Positions 50,362 through 60,217 of a DNA stretch of 64,000 bases are shown piece by piece. The position numbers and the translations under genes were made by a program. The notes beneath the pieces were generated by a model that was not told where the DNA came from, ran no database searches, and saw nothing but the letters and a program-made list of their open reading frames with translations. Each line of letters opens with the position of its first letter. Position 1 is the first letter of the stretch. Source of the DNA: JBMNOZ01 sp050943335. Its GTDB lineage: Bacteria > Bacillota > Desulfitobacteriia > Desulfitobacteriales > Syntrophobotulaceae. The stretch spans positions 46,647-110,646 of the forward strand of contig JBMNOZ010000003.1 of assembly GCA_050943335.1 (NCBI GenBank), read 5' to 3'.

Positions 50362-53300
50362 ATGAGCAAAGAACTTTATTCCCAGGCTTTAGAAGCTAAT
50401 CTGAACCAAACTCAAGAAATAACTTCCGAAATCCCTGAAATACAACAATGGTTTGGCGAGCTTTCAAAATCCAAATGGGGGGTTTATAAGCGCACCAAGG
50501 GTTTTTTGATTGAATTAAATCATAAATACCGTAATAATCAATATGTTATCGAGTCTTTACACAATATTTGTTTAGAAGATCTCTGGTTTTATAATTCCCT
50601 AGATGAATCGGAAAAAGCTTTGTCTGTCCTGGTTGATATTTTTCGAGAGCTCTCCCTATCTAATTTGAAAGAAGATCAAAGGGAGCTCCTAATGTTAAAT
50701 ATCATTAAATTCATAGATCGCCTAGCCAATCTTCATGGCTTTCCCATGAAGATAGTTTTTGACTGCCTCCAAATATTAAAAGACGAGATGGAAAAATATG
50801 AACTTTTATTTATCCGGAATTCGGGTTATTTTAAAACTTATTTGAGCAAAATAGCACAACTCCCAGAGTTTGAACCCCTAGTAATAGAGATGACTTCCCA
50901 ACTGCTCGCCAAATGTATTGACTACTGGGAAAATACATCCCTGGCCGAAGAATGGTTCCATTCTAATAAGCAGCTTTTTCGACTGATGGATGAAACAATG
51001 ATAAAAGTATCTTTAGGAAAGCCTTTTTTCTCCCGCCTTAGGATTGATTTAGCGCAAGCCACTGATTGGGAATCCCTGCGTCGAGTAATGTTTTACAATG
51101 ATATTTCTAATCATTTTCGGAGCTTCACTAAACAATTTAGTTCCCGCCTAGAAGAAATCTATTATCTGTATTATCTTTTGCATTTACCGACGATGTCGAA
51201 TTTATATAATCATTTGCTCTATGACCTGAACAGAAACTTAAGAAGCGTCTTAAAAGAGTTGAATACGGAAGAGATCCCCGCTTTTTTGGATAATGTCATG
51301 GCCGAACTCAAAGCTCTGAAAAATAACCACTCCTCAATGGTTCTAGATTGCCTGCTCACCCTGGGTAAAGAAGTAATCAACACCCGAGATCAAGGCCTTC
51401 TTTCTCATTTTCTGAAGAACCTTATCAAACTGGGGTTTAACTTTCCTGGACCTTTGCGTTTAAGCAGGGATTGGCAGATTCGAGTCAACACCAATCATGT
51501 GAAAAACATACGGGTCTGGTTGGAACTAATTGAACAAGACCCCCTGGCCCTAAGGGAATTGATAACGGCGCTGATAGTCAATCTTAAGCTAGGAGGAATC
51601 TTTATCTCCGATACTGATCTTTTCCAAAGAGAGATCACAAAACTGCTTAATTCCGATATCGGGCCGGTTTATAGGGAGATAAAACAACTGGCTAGGATCT
51701 TCCCTGTCTATTTCCGGGATATCGGAGCGGAAGGCAGATTGCGAGAAATTACCACTGCCCTGGATGAGCAAACAAGGCGTAAGGATAAACTTATTCATTT
51801 CCTGCGCAAACAAATTCACACTGAAAGCAACAATACTCATCTTGAGCTTACCAAGAAAATTATTTCCTACTGGCTAACAGGAGATAAAGAGCCTTTAAAG
51901 GGTTTTATCCCTAGGGATATTTTTAGAAACCTAAATACCGATGAAGAACGGTTTATCAGGGTTCACAAAGTCCTAACTTACCTCTACCAGAAAACAAAAT
52001 TCGACCTTGAGAAACCCGCAACCATTGACCTGAAAAGCTTAAAAGAAACTCTGGAAACCCTTCCCTTGAAAACTTCTGCTCAGGATAAAACAAGGGTATT
52101 ATATATTTTTGAGATTTACCTCTTGCTTCTCGAAAAATATTCCCTGGAGACTGAAAATATTATCTCCCTATTGAAAAACCATAACTTCTTCTCGGCCAGC
52201 GAATTAGAGATTTTAAAAACAAATCTAGAAAACGGGCGCTGCGAAGACTCTATAAATCAAATCTACAAACTGATGCACCGTTTACGAAAGATTATTTTGA
52301 ATCCTGAGAAAAGTGAGCCCTTGGAGGATATTTATTATAAAAGACATATTGCCGCCGGCATTCCTTCTATATACGGCCGGTATATTGAACCCAAATTTGA
52401 GGCTTTAGGCTTAATGTACCGGCTCGAAAGAACCGTTTCTAAGTTAATGACCCAGATCTTATTAAGTTTTAATTTTGAATATATTACCGCCAAAACCTTC
52501 CGCCAGGTCTATGAAATCCTCTCGCTTTTTAAAGAAGGCCTGGAACTCGACGGGATCTGTAACCAGGAATTTAATTCCCATTTAGAAATATTGAAATATA
52601 GTCTCGTCTCCCCGAGTATTTCCCTGGACCAGTATATTAATATCTTCCAATTCATGGCTCAGGATATTAAGCAAATTATCCGGGAATATTTTTTCGAGGT
52701 TTACGAAAAACCGCTGAAAATTATTATTCCTGAAATCTTGGCTTCCCAAAACTTCCGGGACGAAGATGAGAAGCGCCAAACCTTGCAAATGGAATCCGAG
52801 AAATTCCTGCGCGATAACCTGGCCTCAGCCTTTTTAGTTCAAGAGCTTGATAATTTTATCACAGACCTTATCAATACTCTGAGAACCATGGCTGATAACT
52901 ATTCCGTTTCCTGTATCGAAAAGATGCTTACTTACGACCCCGATCTTACTTTCAGCCCTTTAACCCAGAAAACAGAAAAAGTTGACAATCCTGTTTTCCT
53001 CGGGGCAAAAGCTTTCTCCCTAAAAAAACTTTTCACCGCTGGTTTTCCAGTTCCTCCCGGCTTCGTTTTGACAACGGAGGTTTTTCGCCATCTTAAAACT
53101 ATTAATTCTCACCCTTACATGAGGCAGGATTTGGACCGGATGATTGTCCAAAACATTACGGCCCTTGAACGAATCACCGGCCAAAAATATGGCCGGCCTG
53201 AAAAGCCATTGTTTTTTTCCGTCCGCTCCGGTTCTTTAATCTCCTTGCCGGGAGCGATGAAAACTCTTTTAAATGTCGGTATCAATAAAGAAATCGCGGA

Positions 53301-54456
53301 AATCTCCAGCCAAAAGGAAGGATTGGGTTGGGCAGCTTGGGATTGCTACCGCCGTTTTCTTCGAAGTTGGGGTATGGCTTTTGGCATTGAACGCCATGTT
53401 TTTAACCAAGTCATGCAAGAGCATAAAGAACGATACGGGGTAGAACATAAAATTCAATTTACTCCGGAACAAATGAAAGAAATATCTCTCTCCTATAAAA
53501 GGGTTTTAGAAGATTACAATATAAAAATTGAAACCGATCCCTTTAAACAGCTCAAACAGGCTATCCAGTGTGTTTTCGATTCCTGGTCCTCATCGAATGC
53601 GGTTTATTACCGGGATCATATGCAAATTGCTAATGAATGGGGAACAGCGGTTTTGGTTCAAAAAATGATCCTCGGAAATCTGTCGACTAATTCTGGAACA
53701 GGAGTAGTTTTTACGAGCAATCCTTTTAATAACTGCTCAGATTTCAACCTCTACGGGGATTTTGTTCTTGGCTGCCAAGGAGAAGATGTGGTTTCCGGGC
53801 TGGTAGACACCCTCCCGATTTCCGAATATCAACGTAAAAACTGCTACCGGGATTGCGGCCTGTCCTTGGAATCCGCATTCCCTCAAATCTACAAAACTCT
53901 AGTCTCCTACGCCAAACGTTTAGTTGAGGAGCATGGCTTTGGTCATCAGGAGATTGAATTCACTTTTGAATCCGCTCACCCTAGAAGTTTATATATCCTA
54001 CAGACCCGCAACCAGAATCTAAAAAAAGAGAAACCTTATGCCCGTTTTGTCCGTCCCCCAAACGAGATGAAGCTCGTCGGTCACGGTATTGGAGTTAGCG
54101 GGGGCCCGTTAACAGGATTATTGGCCTTTGATATGGAAGATATTAAACGTTTACGAAAAGAAAGGCCGGAGGCTCGTATTATACTGGTTCGCCCTGATAC
54201 AGTCCCCGATGATATTCCTCTAATTCTTCTCTGTGATGCCCTGATAACTAATAAAGGGGGAATTACTTCCCATGCGGCAGTGACCGCCGCTAACTTAGGG
54301 AAGGTCTGCATTGTAAAATGTCGGAGGCTGAAGATCAAGGAATTCAAAAAAGAGTGTACTATTAACGGTCATGTTTTTGGTCCAGGAGATGAACTGTCAA
54401 TTGATGGTAGCCTCGGCAATATTTATGAAGGCTGCTATGAAATATCTAACTTTTAA
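50362..54456 (+). CDS. Very large PEP-synthase-like phosphotransferase with uncharacterised N-terminal domain
   Basis: 1364 residues. Residues 1 to about 865 are helix-rich and match nothing I recognise. Residues about 877-1230 are a PPDK/PpsA-type ATP-grasp domain (FLGAKAFSLKKLFTAGFPVPPGFVLTTEVF, FFSVRSGSLISLPGAMKTLLNVG, NSGTGVVFTSNPF). The C-terminal swivelling domain has KGGITSHAAVTAANLGKVC with phospho-accepting His1304. The PEP/pyruvate TIM barrel of PpsA and PPDK is missing, so the phosphate acceptor is unknown. An atypical GAPDH gene follows after 29 bases. Confidence 0.85.
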   Translation: MSKELYSQALEANLNQTQEITSEIPEIQQWFGELSKSKWGVYKRTKGFLIELNHKYRNNQYVIESLHNICLEDLWFYNSLDESEKALSVLVDIFRELSLSNLKEDQRELLMLNIIKFIDRLANLHGFPMKIVFDCLQILKDEMEKYELLFIRNSGYFKTYLSKIAQLPEFEPLVIEMTSQLLAKCIDYWENTSLAEEWFHSNKQLFRLMDETMIKVSLGKPFFSRLRIDLAQATDWESLRRVMFYNDISNHFRSFTKQFSSRLEEIYYLYYLLHLPTMSNLYNHLLYDLNRNLRSVLKELNTEEIPAFLDNVMAELKALKNNHSSMVLDCLLTLGKEVINTRDQGLLSHFLKNLIKLGFNFPGPLRLSRDWQIRVNTNHVKNIRVWLELIEQDPLALRELITALIVNLKLGGIFISDTDLFQREITKLLNSDIGPVYREIKQLARIFPVYFRDIGAEGRLREITTALDEQTRRKDKLIHFLRKQIHTESNNTHLELTKKIISYWLTGDKEPLKGFIPRDIFRNLNTDEERFIRVHKVLTYLYQKTKFDLEKPATIDLKSLKETLETLPLKTSAQDKTRVLYIFEIYLLLLEKYSLETENIISLLKNHNFFSASELEILKTNLENGRCEDSINQIYKLMHRLRKIILNPEKSEPLEDIYYKRHIAAGIPSIYGRYIEPKFEALGLMYRLERTVSKLMTQILLSFNFEYITAKTFRQVYEILSLFKEGLELDGICNQEFNSHLEILKYSLVSPSISLDQYINIFQFMAQDIKQIIREYFFEVYEKPLKIIIPEILASQNFRDEDEKRQTLQMESEKFLRDNLASAFLVQELDNFITDLINTLRTMADNYSVSCIEKMLTYDPDLTFSPLTQKTEKVDNPVFLGAKAFSLKKLFTAGFPVPPGFVLTTEVFRHLKTINSHPYMRQDLDRMIVQNITALERITGQKYGRPEKPLFFSVRSGSLISLPGAMKTLLNVGINKEIAEISSQKEGLGWAAWDCYRRFLRSWGMAFGIERHVFNQVMQEHKERYGVEHKIQFTPEQMKEISLSYKRVLEDYNIKIETDPFKQLKQAIQCVFDSWSSSNAVYYRDHMQIANEWGTAVLVQKMILGNLSTNSGTGVVFTSNPFNNCSDFNLYGDFVLGCQGEDVVSGLVDTLPISEYQRKNCYRDCGLSLESAFPQIYKTLVSYAKRLVEEHGFGHQEIEFTFESAHPRSLYILQTRNQNLKKEKPYARFVRPPNEMKLVGHGIGVSGGPLTGLLAFDMEDIKRLRKERPEARIILVRPDTVPDDIPLILLCDALITNKGGITSHAAVTAANLGKVCIVKCRRLKIKEFKKECTINGHVFGPGDELSIDGSLGNIYEGCYEISNF

Positions 54457-54485
54457 GGAAAAAAGACATGAGGAGGAATAGAAAT

Positions 54486-55739
54486 ATGGAAATCAAACTA
54501 CAGAATAAAAGAATCTTAGGGATAAACGGCTCTGGACGGATAGGAAAATTGACACTCTGGAACCACCTAAATCTTAAACATTTTGACGGGATAGTGATTA
54601 ACACCGGCCGGGAGTTAGGACAAAGAATAGAAGATATTATGCACTACTTAACGACGGACTCAACCTATGGGAATCTAGATCAATTTTTGTATGGCCTTAC
54701 GGGGAAATCCGCAAATGTTAAAATTTTAGATCGATCTGAAACTCTTCTAGAAATGAACGGGATCCCGGTAAAAATTCTAAAAAAAGCCCGCAACCCGCGC
54801 GATATTGATTGGGCCAAAGAAAATGTCCGCTTAGTGGTTGATTGCACCGGTGCTTTTTTAGACCCCACTTTACCGGCTGATCACCCTAAAGGGAGCATTA
54901 GGGGGCATTTGGAAGCGGGAGCAGAGAAGGTTATTATCAGCGCACCCTTTAAGATTAAAGATTCTTCCCTCCAACTGCCAGAAGACTGTTCAACTTTTGT
55001 CTACGGAATCAATCACTCTTCATACGACCCTTCAAAACACCATATTATTTCCGCAGCCAGTTGTACCACAACCGCTTTGGCTCACATGATCAAACCTTTG
55101 CTGGATACAAAGGAAACTTCAGAGATTGTTACTGCTTCGATGACCACAGTACACGCGGCAACCAATAACCAAAGTTTTCTCGATATTCCGCCCAAGGCCT
55201 ATAGCAAAGATTTGAGAAGAAATCGTTCCGTAGCCAACAATATAATTCCTACTTCAACAGGTGCGGCTATCGCTTTAGAAGAGATTTTACCCGTTATTAA
55301 AAATGTAGGGTTCATGGCTGATTCTATTCGGATCCCTACAACTATAGGCTCTCTTATTTCTTTAAATATCACTTTCCGCACCGGTTTGACTGCCAGCGGG
55401 GAACCTATTATTACCCGGGACTTCATAAATGACATTTATCGAAAAGCTGCAGCCGGTGCCCATAAGGGACTGGTAATCTTCAGTGAAAACCAAAACGTTT
55501 CCTCAGATCTAATAGGTTGCCAAGCGGCAATTATTATCGAAGGGCTCGAAACCCACGTCCGAACCGGTTTCTTGTCCTTGAACGCCGATACTTTACAGCA
55601 TTGCGGAATAGATACAACTCGAAATGCTAATCTCCCTGTTACTCATGCTAAAATTTTCGGCTGGTACGATAATGAATTCGGCTGTTATGTAAATTGTCTC
55701 GGCAAGCTTACTAAATATCTAGATAAAAATCTTATCTAA
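54486..55739 (+). CDS. Atypical glyceraldehyde-3-phosphate dehydrogenase
   Basis: 417 residues from ATG 54486, 9 bases after GAGGAGG (54471-54477). Catalytic Cys in SAASCTTTALAHMI and partner His in MTTVHAATNNQ are kept, as is WYDNEFGCY near the C-terminus. It is about 80 residues longer than GapA; the dinucleotide motif is GINGSGRIGKL instead of GINGFGRIGR, and the usual Asp after the second strand is replaced (VINTG), pointing to altered cofactor use. Probably a divergent paralogue working with the upstream phosphotransferase. Confidence 0.86.
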   Translation: MEIKLQNKRILGINGSGRIGKLTLWNHLNLKHFDGIVINTGRELGQRIEDIMHYLTTDSTYGNLDQFLYGLTGKSANVKILDRSETLLEMNGIPVKILKKARNPRDIDWAKENVRLVVDCTGAFLDPTLPADHPKGSIRGHLEAGAEKVIISAPFKIKDSSLQLPEDCSTFVYGINHSSYDPSKHHIISAASCTTTALAHMIKPLLDTKETSEIVTASMTTVHAATNNQSFLDIPPKAYSKDLRRNRSVANNIIPTSTGAAIALEEILPVIKNVGFMADSIRIPTTIGSLISLNITFRTGLTASGEPIITRDFINDIYRKAAAGAHKGLVIFSENQNVSSDLIGCQAAIIIEGLETHVRTGFLSLNADTLQHCGIDTTRNANLPVTHAKIFGWYDNEFGCYVNCLGKLTKYLDKNLI

Positions 55740-55779
55740 AAAAGTCAAGATTTGATCCCTCTGTAAATATAATCCATTA

Positions 55780-55808
55780 TTGACAACGGTAGTCAAATGA
55801 GATATGCT
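55780..55808 (+). promoter_or_regulatory. Promoter upstream of the rnk-like gene
   Basis: TTGACA (55780-55785), 17-base spacer, TATGCT (55803-55808). Confidence 0.6.
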
Positions 55809-55824
55809 GTAATGAGAGTATATA

Positions 55825-55862
55825 GGCATTTCCCTTATCACCTTTGGGGGAAGTGTCTTTTA
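55825..55862 (+). terminator. Attenuator-like hairpin in the rnk leader
   Basis: GGCATTTCCC and GGGAAGTGTC pair around a 13-base loop and are followed by TTTTATAC. It sits between promoter and gene, so readthrough may be regulated. Confidence 0.55.
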
Positions 55863-55944
55863 TACTGTTCGGTAATTGTTCCCTTTTTTGTTTCCACCTG
55901 TCAGAAGAGACAATAAAATATCAAGGTAAGGAGGAGCGCCTAAA

Positions 55945-56349
55945 ATGCCCCGTAAAATTCTTATCACCGCAACAGATAGAGAAAAGTTGCTAAAATTAAT
56001 TAATAAAGCCAAGTATGAGCAATTAAAAAATGACCCACACCTTATGGACTTAGAAACGGAAATCAATAGAGCTGAAATTGTAAACCCCGAGCAATTACCG
56101 AAAGAAGTAATCACCATGAATTCAAAGGTTCTTCTATTAGTTGGGGACGAGGAAGAAGAAATAACCCTTGTCTTTCCCAATGAAGCCAATATTTTGGAAA
56201 ATAAGATTTCTGTATTATCCCCCATCGGCACCGCTATTCTAGGCTATCGGGAAGGTAGCGATATCGAATGGAAAGTCCCTAACGGAACTGTGCTCATTAA
56301 AGTGAAAAAAGTTCTATATCAACCGGAAGCTGCTCAATTGAAGGGGTGA
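55945..56349 (+). CDS. Rnk / GreA-C-terminal-domain protein
   Basis: 134 residues. An N-terminal helical segment (ATDREKLLKLINKAKYEQLKNDPHLMDLETEINRAEIVNPEQLP) replaces the GreA coiled coil, and the rest is the GreA/GreB C-terminal FKBP-like fold ending in SPIGTAILGYREGSDIEWKVPNGTVLIKVKKVLYQPEA in pieces. Such proteins bind RNA polymerase through the secondary-channel rim without strong transcript-cleavage activity. AAGGAGGAG ribosome site. Confidence 0.88.
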   Translation: MPRKILITATDREKLLKLINKAKYEQLKNDPHLMDLETEINRAEIVNPEQLPKEVITMNSKVLLLVGDEEEEITLVFPNEANILENKISVLSPIGTAILGYREGSDIEWKVPNGTVLIKVKKVLYQPEAAQLKG

Positions 56350-56379
56350 AATTATTTTTTATTGTTTAGGCCCAAATAT

Positions 56380-56446
56380 AAAATAGCAGTATATAGGATT
56401 TCAGGGAAAGCCTATTGTACTGCTATTTTATATTTTTATTTTTCAG
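56380..56446. terminator. Bidirectional terminator
   Basis: AAAATAGCAGTA and TACTGCTATTTT (with an inner TATAGG/CCTATT pair) form a strong stem followed by TATTTTTATTTTT, between convergent rnk-like and coat genes. Confidence 0.85.
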
Positions 56447-56456
56447 AATACTTTTC

Positions 56457-56924
56457 CTAATGGACCTGATACATACCCTTGCTTTCCATATACTTAAAAA
56501 TTTGCTCGCCATGTTGTTGTTCTTCGCTTTGAATATGATTTAATACCTGGCGGATTTGAGGATTAGTAAATTCGAAGATTGAGGTGTCATATGTCTGGGA
56601 TACATATTTTTCCGTGGAAAGCATGTCCTGACAAAGATCAGCATCATGTTGATTGAATTGGTTTTGCGTTAGAGGGGCAAATCGTTGCTGCTGATGTTGC
56701 TGCTGTTGCTGTTGTTGACCCTGTTGGACATTAGGAATTTGTCCCGCCAGCATCTGATTTAAAGTATCAAAATGCTCCTGCTCTTTTTGGGCGAGGCTAG
56801 AAAAGAGCTGTTTTAACTGTGGGTCTTGAGCTTGCTCAGTGTATTTATTGTATTTTTTAATACACAATTGTTCCTGGCTTTTTACGTCTTCTATGAGCAT
56901 TCTTTCTTTCTGAGTAAAATGCAT
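56457..56924 (-). CDS. CotF-like spore coat protein, Gln-rich
   Basis: 155 residues with two ferritin-like helical halves: FTQKERMLIEDVKSQEQLCIKKYNKYTEQAQDP and DADLCQDMLSTEKYVSQTYDTSIFEF. The linker is an unusual Gln/His run of about 20 residues (near 65-83) encoded by CTG/TTG-type repeats on the plus strand, so its length may vary. Forms part of the spore coat by homology with CotF. Confidence 0.85.
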   Translation of the reverse strand: MHFTQKERMLIEDVKSQEQLCIKKYNKYTEQAQDPQLKQLFSSLAQKEQEHFDTLNQMLAGQIPNVQQGQQQQQQQHQQQRFAPLTQNQFNQHDADLCQDMLSTEKYVSQTYDTSIFEFTNPQIRQVLNHIQSEEQQHGEQIFKYMESKGMYQVH

Positions 56925-56940
56925 ACTTTACCTCCTTCAT

Positions 56941-57351
56941 TTATTGTAAATTATAGAAACCTTTGCTCTGCATATACTGAAACAGTTCTTCCCCATTTTT
57001 CTGCGTGTCGCTTTGAATGGTATTCAAATCCTGCCTGATTTTCGAATCCTTCATTTCAAAGATTGCTGTATTGTAGACGCTGGAAAGATACTTTTCAGTC
57101 GAAAGCATGTCATGACAGAAAACCGCATCTTGTTGAGAGGTTTGATTGCTCTGTTGGGTCATACTCGGTTGATTTAAGTTTTGGCTTATTTTTTGAACAT
57201 ACTGTTGTTTCCGTTTCGCCAAGTTTTCAAACATTTGTCTCAGTTGGGGGTCACTGGTTTGGTCAGCATATTCGTTGCATTTTTGAATAACCATCTGTTC
57301 ATGGCTTCTGAGATCTTCTAAAAGCATTTGTTCTTTTTGACTAAGCTGCAT
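56941..57351 (-). CDS. CotF-like spore coat protein, paralogue
   Basis: 136 residues, same architecture as the next gene (LSQKEQMLLEDLRSHEQMVIQKCNEYADQTSDP and CHDMLSTEKYLSSVYNTAIFEM) but with a short linker. The two genes are 16 bases apart and arose by tandem duplication. The 222-base gap 57352-57573 upstream contains one hairpin and nothing else seen. Confidence 0.85.
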   Translation of the reverse strand: MQLSQKEQMLLEDLRSHEQMVIQKCNEYADQTSDPQLRQMFENLAKRKQQYVQKISQNLNQPSMTQQSNQTSQQDAVFCHDMLSTEKYLSSVYNTAIFEMKDSKIRQDLNTIQSDTQKNGEELFQYMQSKGFYNLQ

Positions 57352-57467
57352 GTTCTACCTCCTTAGGCTCGTAAAGATGTAATAGAGATCCATTTACTAT
57401 TCTGGAGGTTTTTTCTTAAATTATTCATAATTCTTTGGAAGTCTGTTACGCCCACAGAGACATAACG

Positions 57468-57495
57468 AACACTTTGGAAATTTCTTCAAAAGTGT
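57468..57495. other. Intergenic hairpin upstream of the coat genes
   Basis: AACACTTT and AAAGTGTT with inner GAA/TTC pairing form a tight hairpin. It could end transcription coming from dedA or be part of a leader. Confidence 0.4.
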
Positions 57496-57573
57496 TTTAC
57501 TATTTTTTCGGGCGGTATTTCCGTAGGAAAGGCCTGTAACTCAGAACTTGTCCTCCGGTATCTCTAAAAAATC

Positions 57574-58200
57574 TTACCTCCACCTAGGGAATCTGCTTCG
57601 TAAGTAAACGATTATGCTGGGCAAAAAAGAAATAAAGATAATAGCAAAAATAACCAGAGTAAAGTTTTTTTGGACTGTAGGTATATTACCGAAATAATAG
57701 CCGCCGATCAAAAAAGTAGCAATCCAAAGAAAACCCCCCGCAAAATTAAAAAACATAAACTTTATGAAATTCATCCTGCCAATTCCAGCTACAAAAGGAG
57801 CAAAGGTGCGAATAATCGGCATAAACCTCGAAATAACAATTGTTTTACCCCCATGCCTTTCATAAAAAGCCTGGGTTTTTAACAGGTATTCGCGTTTAAA
57901 AAAACGACTATTCTTAATATTAAAGGCCTTATGGCCAATAAATCGGCCGATATGGTAATTGGAAATATTCCCCGTTAGGGCAGCTATGAATAATAAGATC
58001 CCGGCCAACCGGACATCCAAAGATCCCGCCGCTCCCAGAGCTCCGGCCACAAAAATTAAGGAATCCCCCGGCAAAAAGGGAGTCACAACAAATCCGGTTT
58101 CACAAAAAATAACCAAGAATAATAATAGATAAGTCCAGGTACCATAGTTAGCAAAAAAAAAGGCTATGTATTTATCGACGTGAAGAATAAAATCAATCAT
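57574..58200 (-). CDS. DedA-family membrane protein
   Basis: 208 residues with about five helices; the DedA signatures FCETGFVVTPFLPGDSLIFVAGALGA, GRFIGHKAF and ISRFMPIIRTFAPFVAGIGRMNFIKF are complete. DedA proteins are proton-linked lipid-carrier flippases or scramblases (UptA/DedA superfamily). Exact substrate unknown. Confidence 0.92.
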   Translation of the reverse strand: MIDFILHVDKYIAFFFANYGTWTYLLLFLVIFCETGFVVTPFLPGDSLIFVAGALGAAGSLDVRLAGILLFIAALTGNISNYHIGRFIGHKAFNIKNSRFFKREYLLKTQAFYERHGGKTIVISRFMPIIRTFAPFVAGIGRMNFIKFMFFNFAGGFLWIATFLIGGYYFGNIPTVQKNFTLVIFAIIFISFLPSIIVYLRSRFPRWR

Positions 58201-58349
58201 TTTTCTTCCGGCTCCTTCTCTTATTTTGACTCTTATTTAGATTATTTAAACTGAAAGCGAGATATTACTGACATCTGCCAAACAACTCCTATTATATAAT
58301 AATAAAAAAACTCCTACGAGAGAAGTTCGAAAGTTTTTGTCTCGGGCCG

Positions 58350-58952
58350 TCAATGTTTATTAAGAATAGACATCAAGCATAAAGTTTTGGCACTATCCTC
58401 CAACATATCCGCTAAATAAAAAGCAGTGCCAATATCACGACCGATAGTCACAAAACCATGCCCCTGCAAAATAACCGCTTGACACTCCCGATTAGCAAAA
58501 GCTTTTATGACCCGCTGGGCTAGTTCTTGGGAGCCCGGCTTTGCATACTCAATAATTTCTACAGCATGAAGCCCTGCCTCTGCTGCCCAGGGGAGGGTCG
58601 GCCACCTGCTTTGAGAACTGCCATAAGCGGTTGCAAAAACAGAATGACCATGCAGAATTCCTCCAATCTCGGGCCGAATTTTATAAATACCGCAGTGAAA
58701 AGGAGTTTCTATGGAAGGCCGTCCCCTTCCCTCCAAAACGTCTCCCTCAAGATTAAGGCGAATAAAATCCTCACGTTCGACCTCTGCCAGGCTTTTCCCG
58801 CTGGCTTTAATGAAAATCTGGTCCGGGTGAGAAAAAATCCTGGCACTCAGGTTCCCACCTATGCCGGAGGTTAATTTGCGGTTATAAGTTTTTTTACTGA
58901 AAGATATTAAGTCTTCCAGCACAGTATCTAGCGTCGCGGTTTCTTTGCTCAT
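58350..58952 (-). CDS. Class II aldolase/adducin-family protein
   Basis: 200 residues. Metal and catalytic residues are in place: Glu in SIETPFHCGIYK near 80, His pair in ILHGHSVFATAYGS near 98-100 and His in ILQGHGFVTIG near 162. Length matches fuculose-phosphate-type aldolases. It follows serA after 18 bases, so a role near phosphoglycerate or serine metabolism is possible but not shown. Confidence 0.86.
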   Translation of the reverse strand: MSKETATLDTVLEDLISFSKKTYNRKLTSGIGGNLSARIFSHPDQIFIKASGKSLAEVEREDFIRLNLEGDVLEGRGRPSIETPFHCGIYKIRPEIGGILHGHSVFATAYGSSQSRWPTLPWAAEAGLHAVEIIEYAKPGSQELAQRVIKAFANRECQAVILQGHGFVTIGRDIGTAFYLADMLEDSAKTLCLMSILNKH

Positions 58953-58970
58953 CCTTTCCCCCGTAGTTAG

Positions 58971-60134
58971 TTATTTAATTACTCTCACCCTTAAAACCCC
59001 TTCAATTTGTTCGATATTATGAACCATCTCTGTTGTGGCCGGGGTATCGATATCTAATAAGGTATAGGCGTATTGGCCCTTGCTTTTATTGATCATATCC
59101 GAAATATTGATTTGCGCTTCGGCAAAAGCAGTGGTGAATTGGCTGATCATTTTGGGAATGTTTCGATGATAAACGGCCACCCGGCCAACGGCGTCACAGT
59201 AACCGTTATCGCAGTCCGGATAATTAACAGAATTACAGATCGCTCCGTTTTCTAAAAAATTCATCAATTGGTTAACGGCCATTACGGCGCAGTTTTCTTC
59301 CGATTCACAAGTTGAAGCTCCTAAATGGGGGATGGCGATAACATTGTCTAAAGAAACAATTTTCGGAGTTGGGAAATCGGTAATATATTTGCTCACCTTT
59401 CCGGATTTCAAGGCTTTGATTAGATCATCCTCATTCACAAGTGAATCTCTAGAAAAGTTGAGTATCCGGATCCCGTCTTTCATCATCGCAAAGGTTTTTT
59501 CATTCAACATTTCTCTAGTGTTTTTAGCAAGAGGGACATGGATAGTAAGGAAATCGCCCACTCCTAATATTTCTTCTAAAGAGCTGCAAGGCTTAATGTG
59601 TTTTGATAGATTCCAAGCGGAACGGACAGAAATATAGGGATCATAACCGTAGACTTCCATACCCAATTTAACAGCGGCGTTAGCAACTTGGACCCCAACA
59701 GCCCCCAGTCCAATAACGGCTAAATTTCTTCTAATTACCTCTATGCCAGCAAATTTAGCTTTGTTTTTTTCAACAAGTTTAATTAAATCTGGATCATCTT
59801 TAATTGATTTAACCCAGTTAACACCGCCAATAATATCGCGGCTGGCCAAAAACAAAGAAGCCATAACCAGTTCTTTAACACCATTAGCATTAGCACCGGG
59901 GGTGTTAAAGACCACAATTCCCTCTTCAGAGCATCTCTCCAAAGGAATATTATTTACTCCCGCACCGGCTCTGGCAATCGCCTTCAAGGTGTTCGGAAAT
60001 TTCAAATCATGCATTGGCGTGCTTCTAACAAGCACCGCATCAGCTTCATTCAGGTCGTCAGTTAAACAGTAATTTTCTGTAAAATGATCTAACCCTATTT
60101 TAGATATCGGATTTAGACATTTTATTTTAAACAT
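58971..60134 (-). CDS. serA: D-3-phosphoglycerate dehydrogenase
   Basis: 387 residues. NAD-binding motif AVIGLGAVGVQVANAA, substrate loop ARAGAGVNNIPLERCSEEGIVVFNTPGANA in parts, catalytic Arg in NFSRDSLVNED, and His in IAIPHLGASTCESEENCA. A C-terminal ACT domain (QINISDMINKSKGQYAYTLLDID) suggests feedback by serine. First committed step of serine synthesis, 83 bases after serC. Confidence 0.93.
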   Translation of the reverse strand: MFKIKCLNPISKIGLDHFTENYCLTDDLNEADAVLVRSTPMHDLKFPNTLKAIARAGAGVNNIPLERCSEEGIVVFNTPGANANGVKELVMASLFLASRDIIGGVNWVKSIKDDPDLIKLVEKNKAKFAGIEVIRRNLAVIGLGAVGVQVANAAVKLGMEVYGYDPYISVRSAWNLSKHIKPCSSLEEILGVGDFLTIHVPLAKNTREMLNEKTFAMMKDGIRILNFSRDSLVNEDDLIKALKSGKVSKYITDFPTPKIVSLDNVIAIPHLGASTCESEENCAVMAVNQLMNFLENGAICNSVNYPDCDNGYCDAVGRVAVYHRNIPKMISQFTTAFAEAQINISDMINKSKGQYAYTLLDIDTPATTEMVHNIEQIEGVLRVRVIK

Positions 60135-60217
60135 AACAAATCTCCTTCAATATTATTCTATGATTTCAGGTGTCGAAAGTCCTTAGGCCACCCCGGGCCC
60201 TTGACTGAGAAATCATT

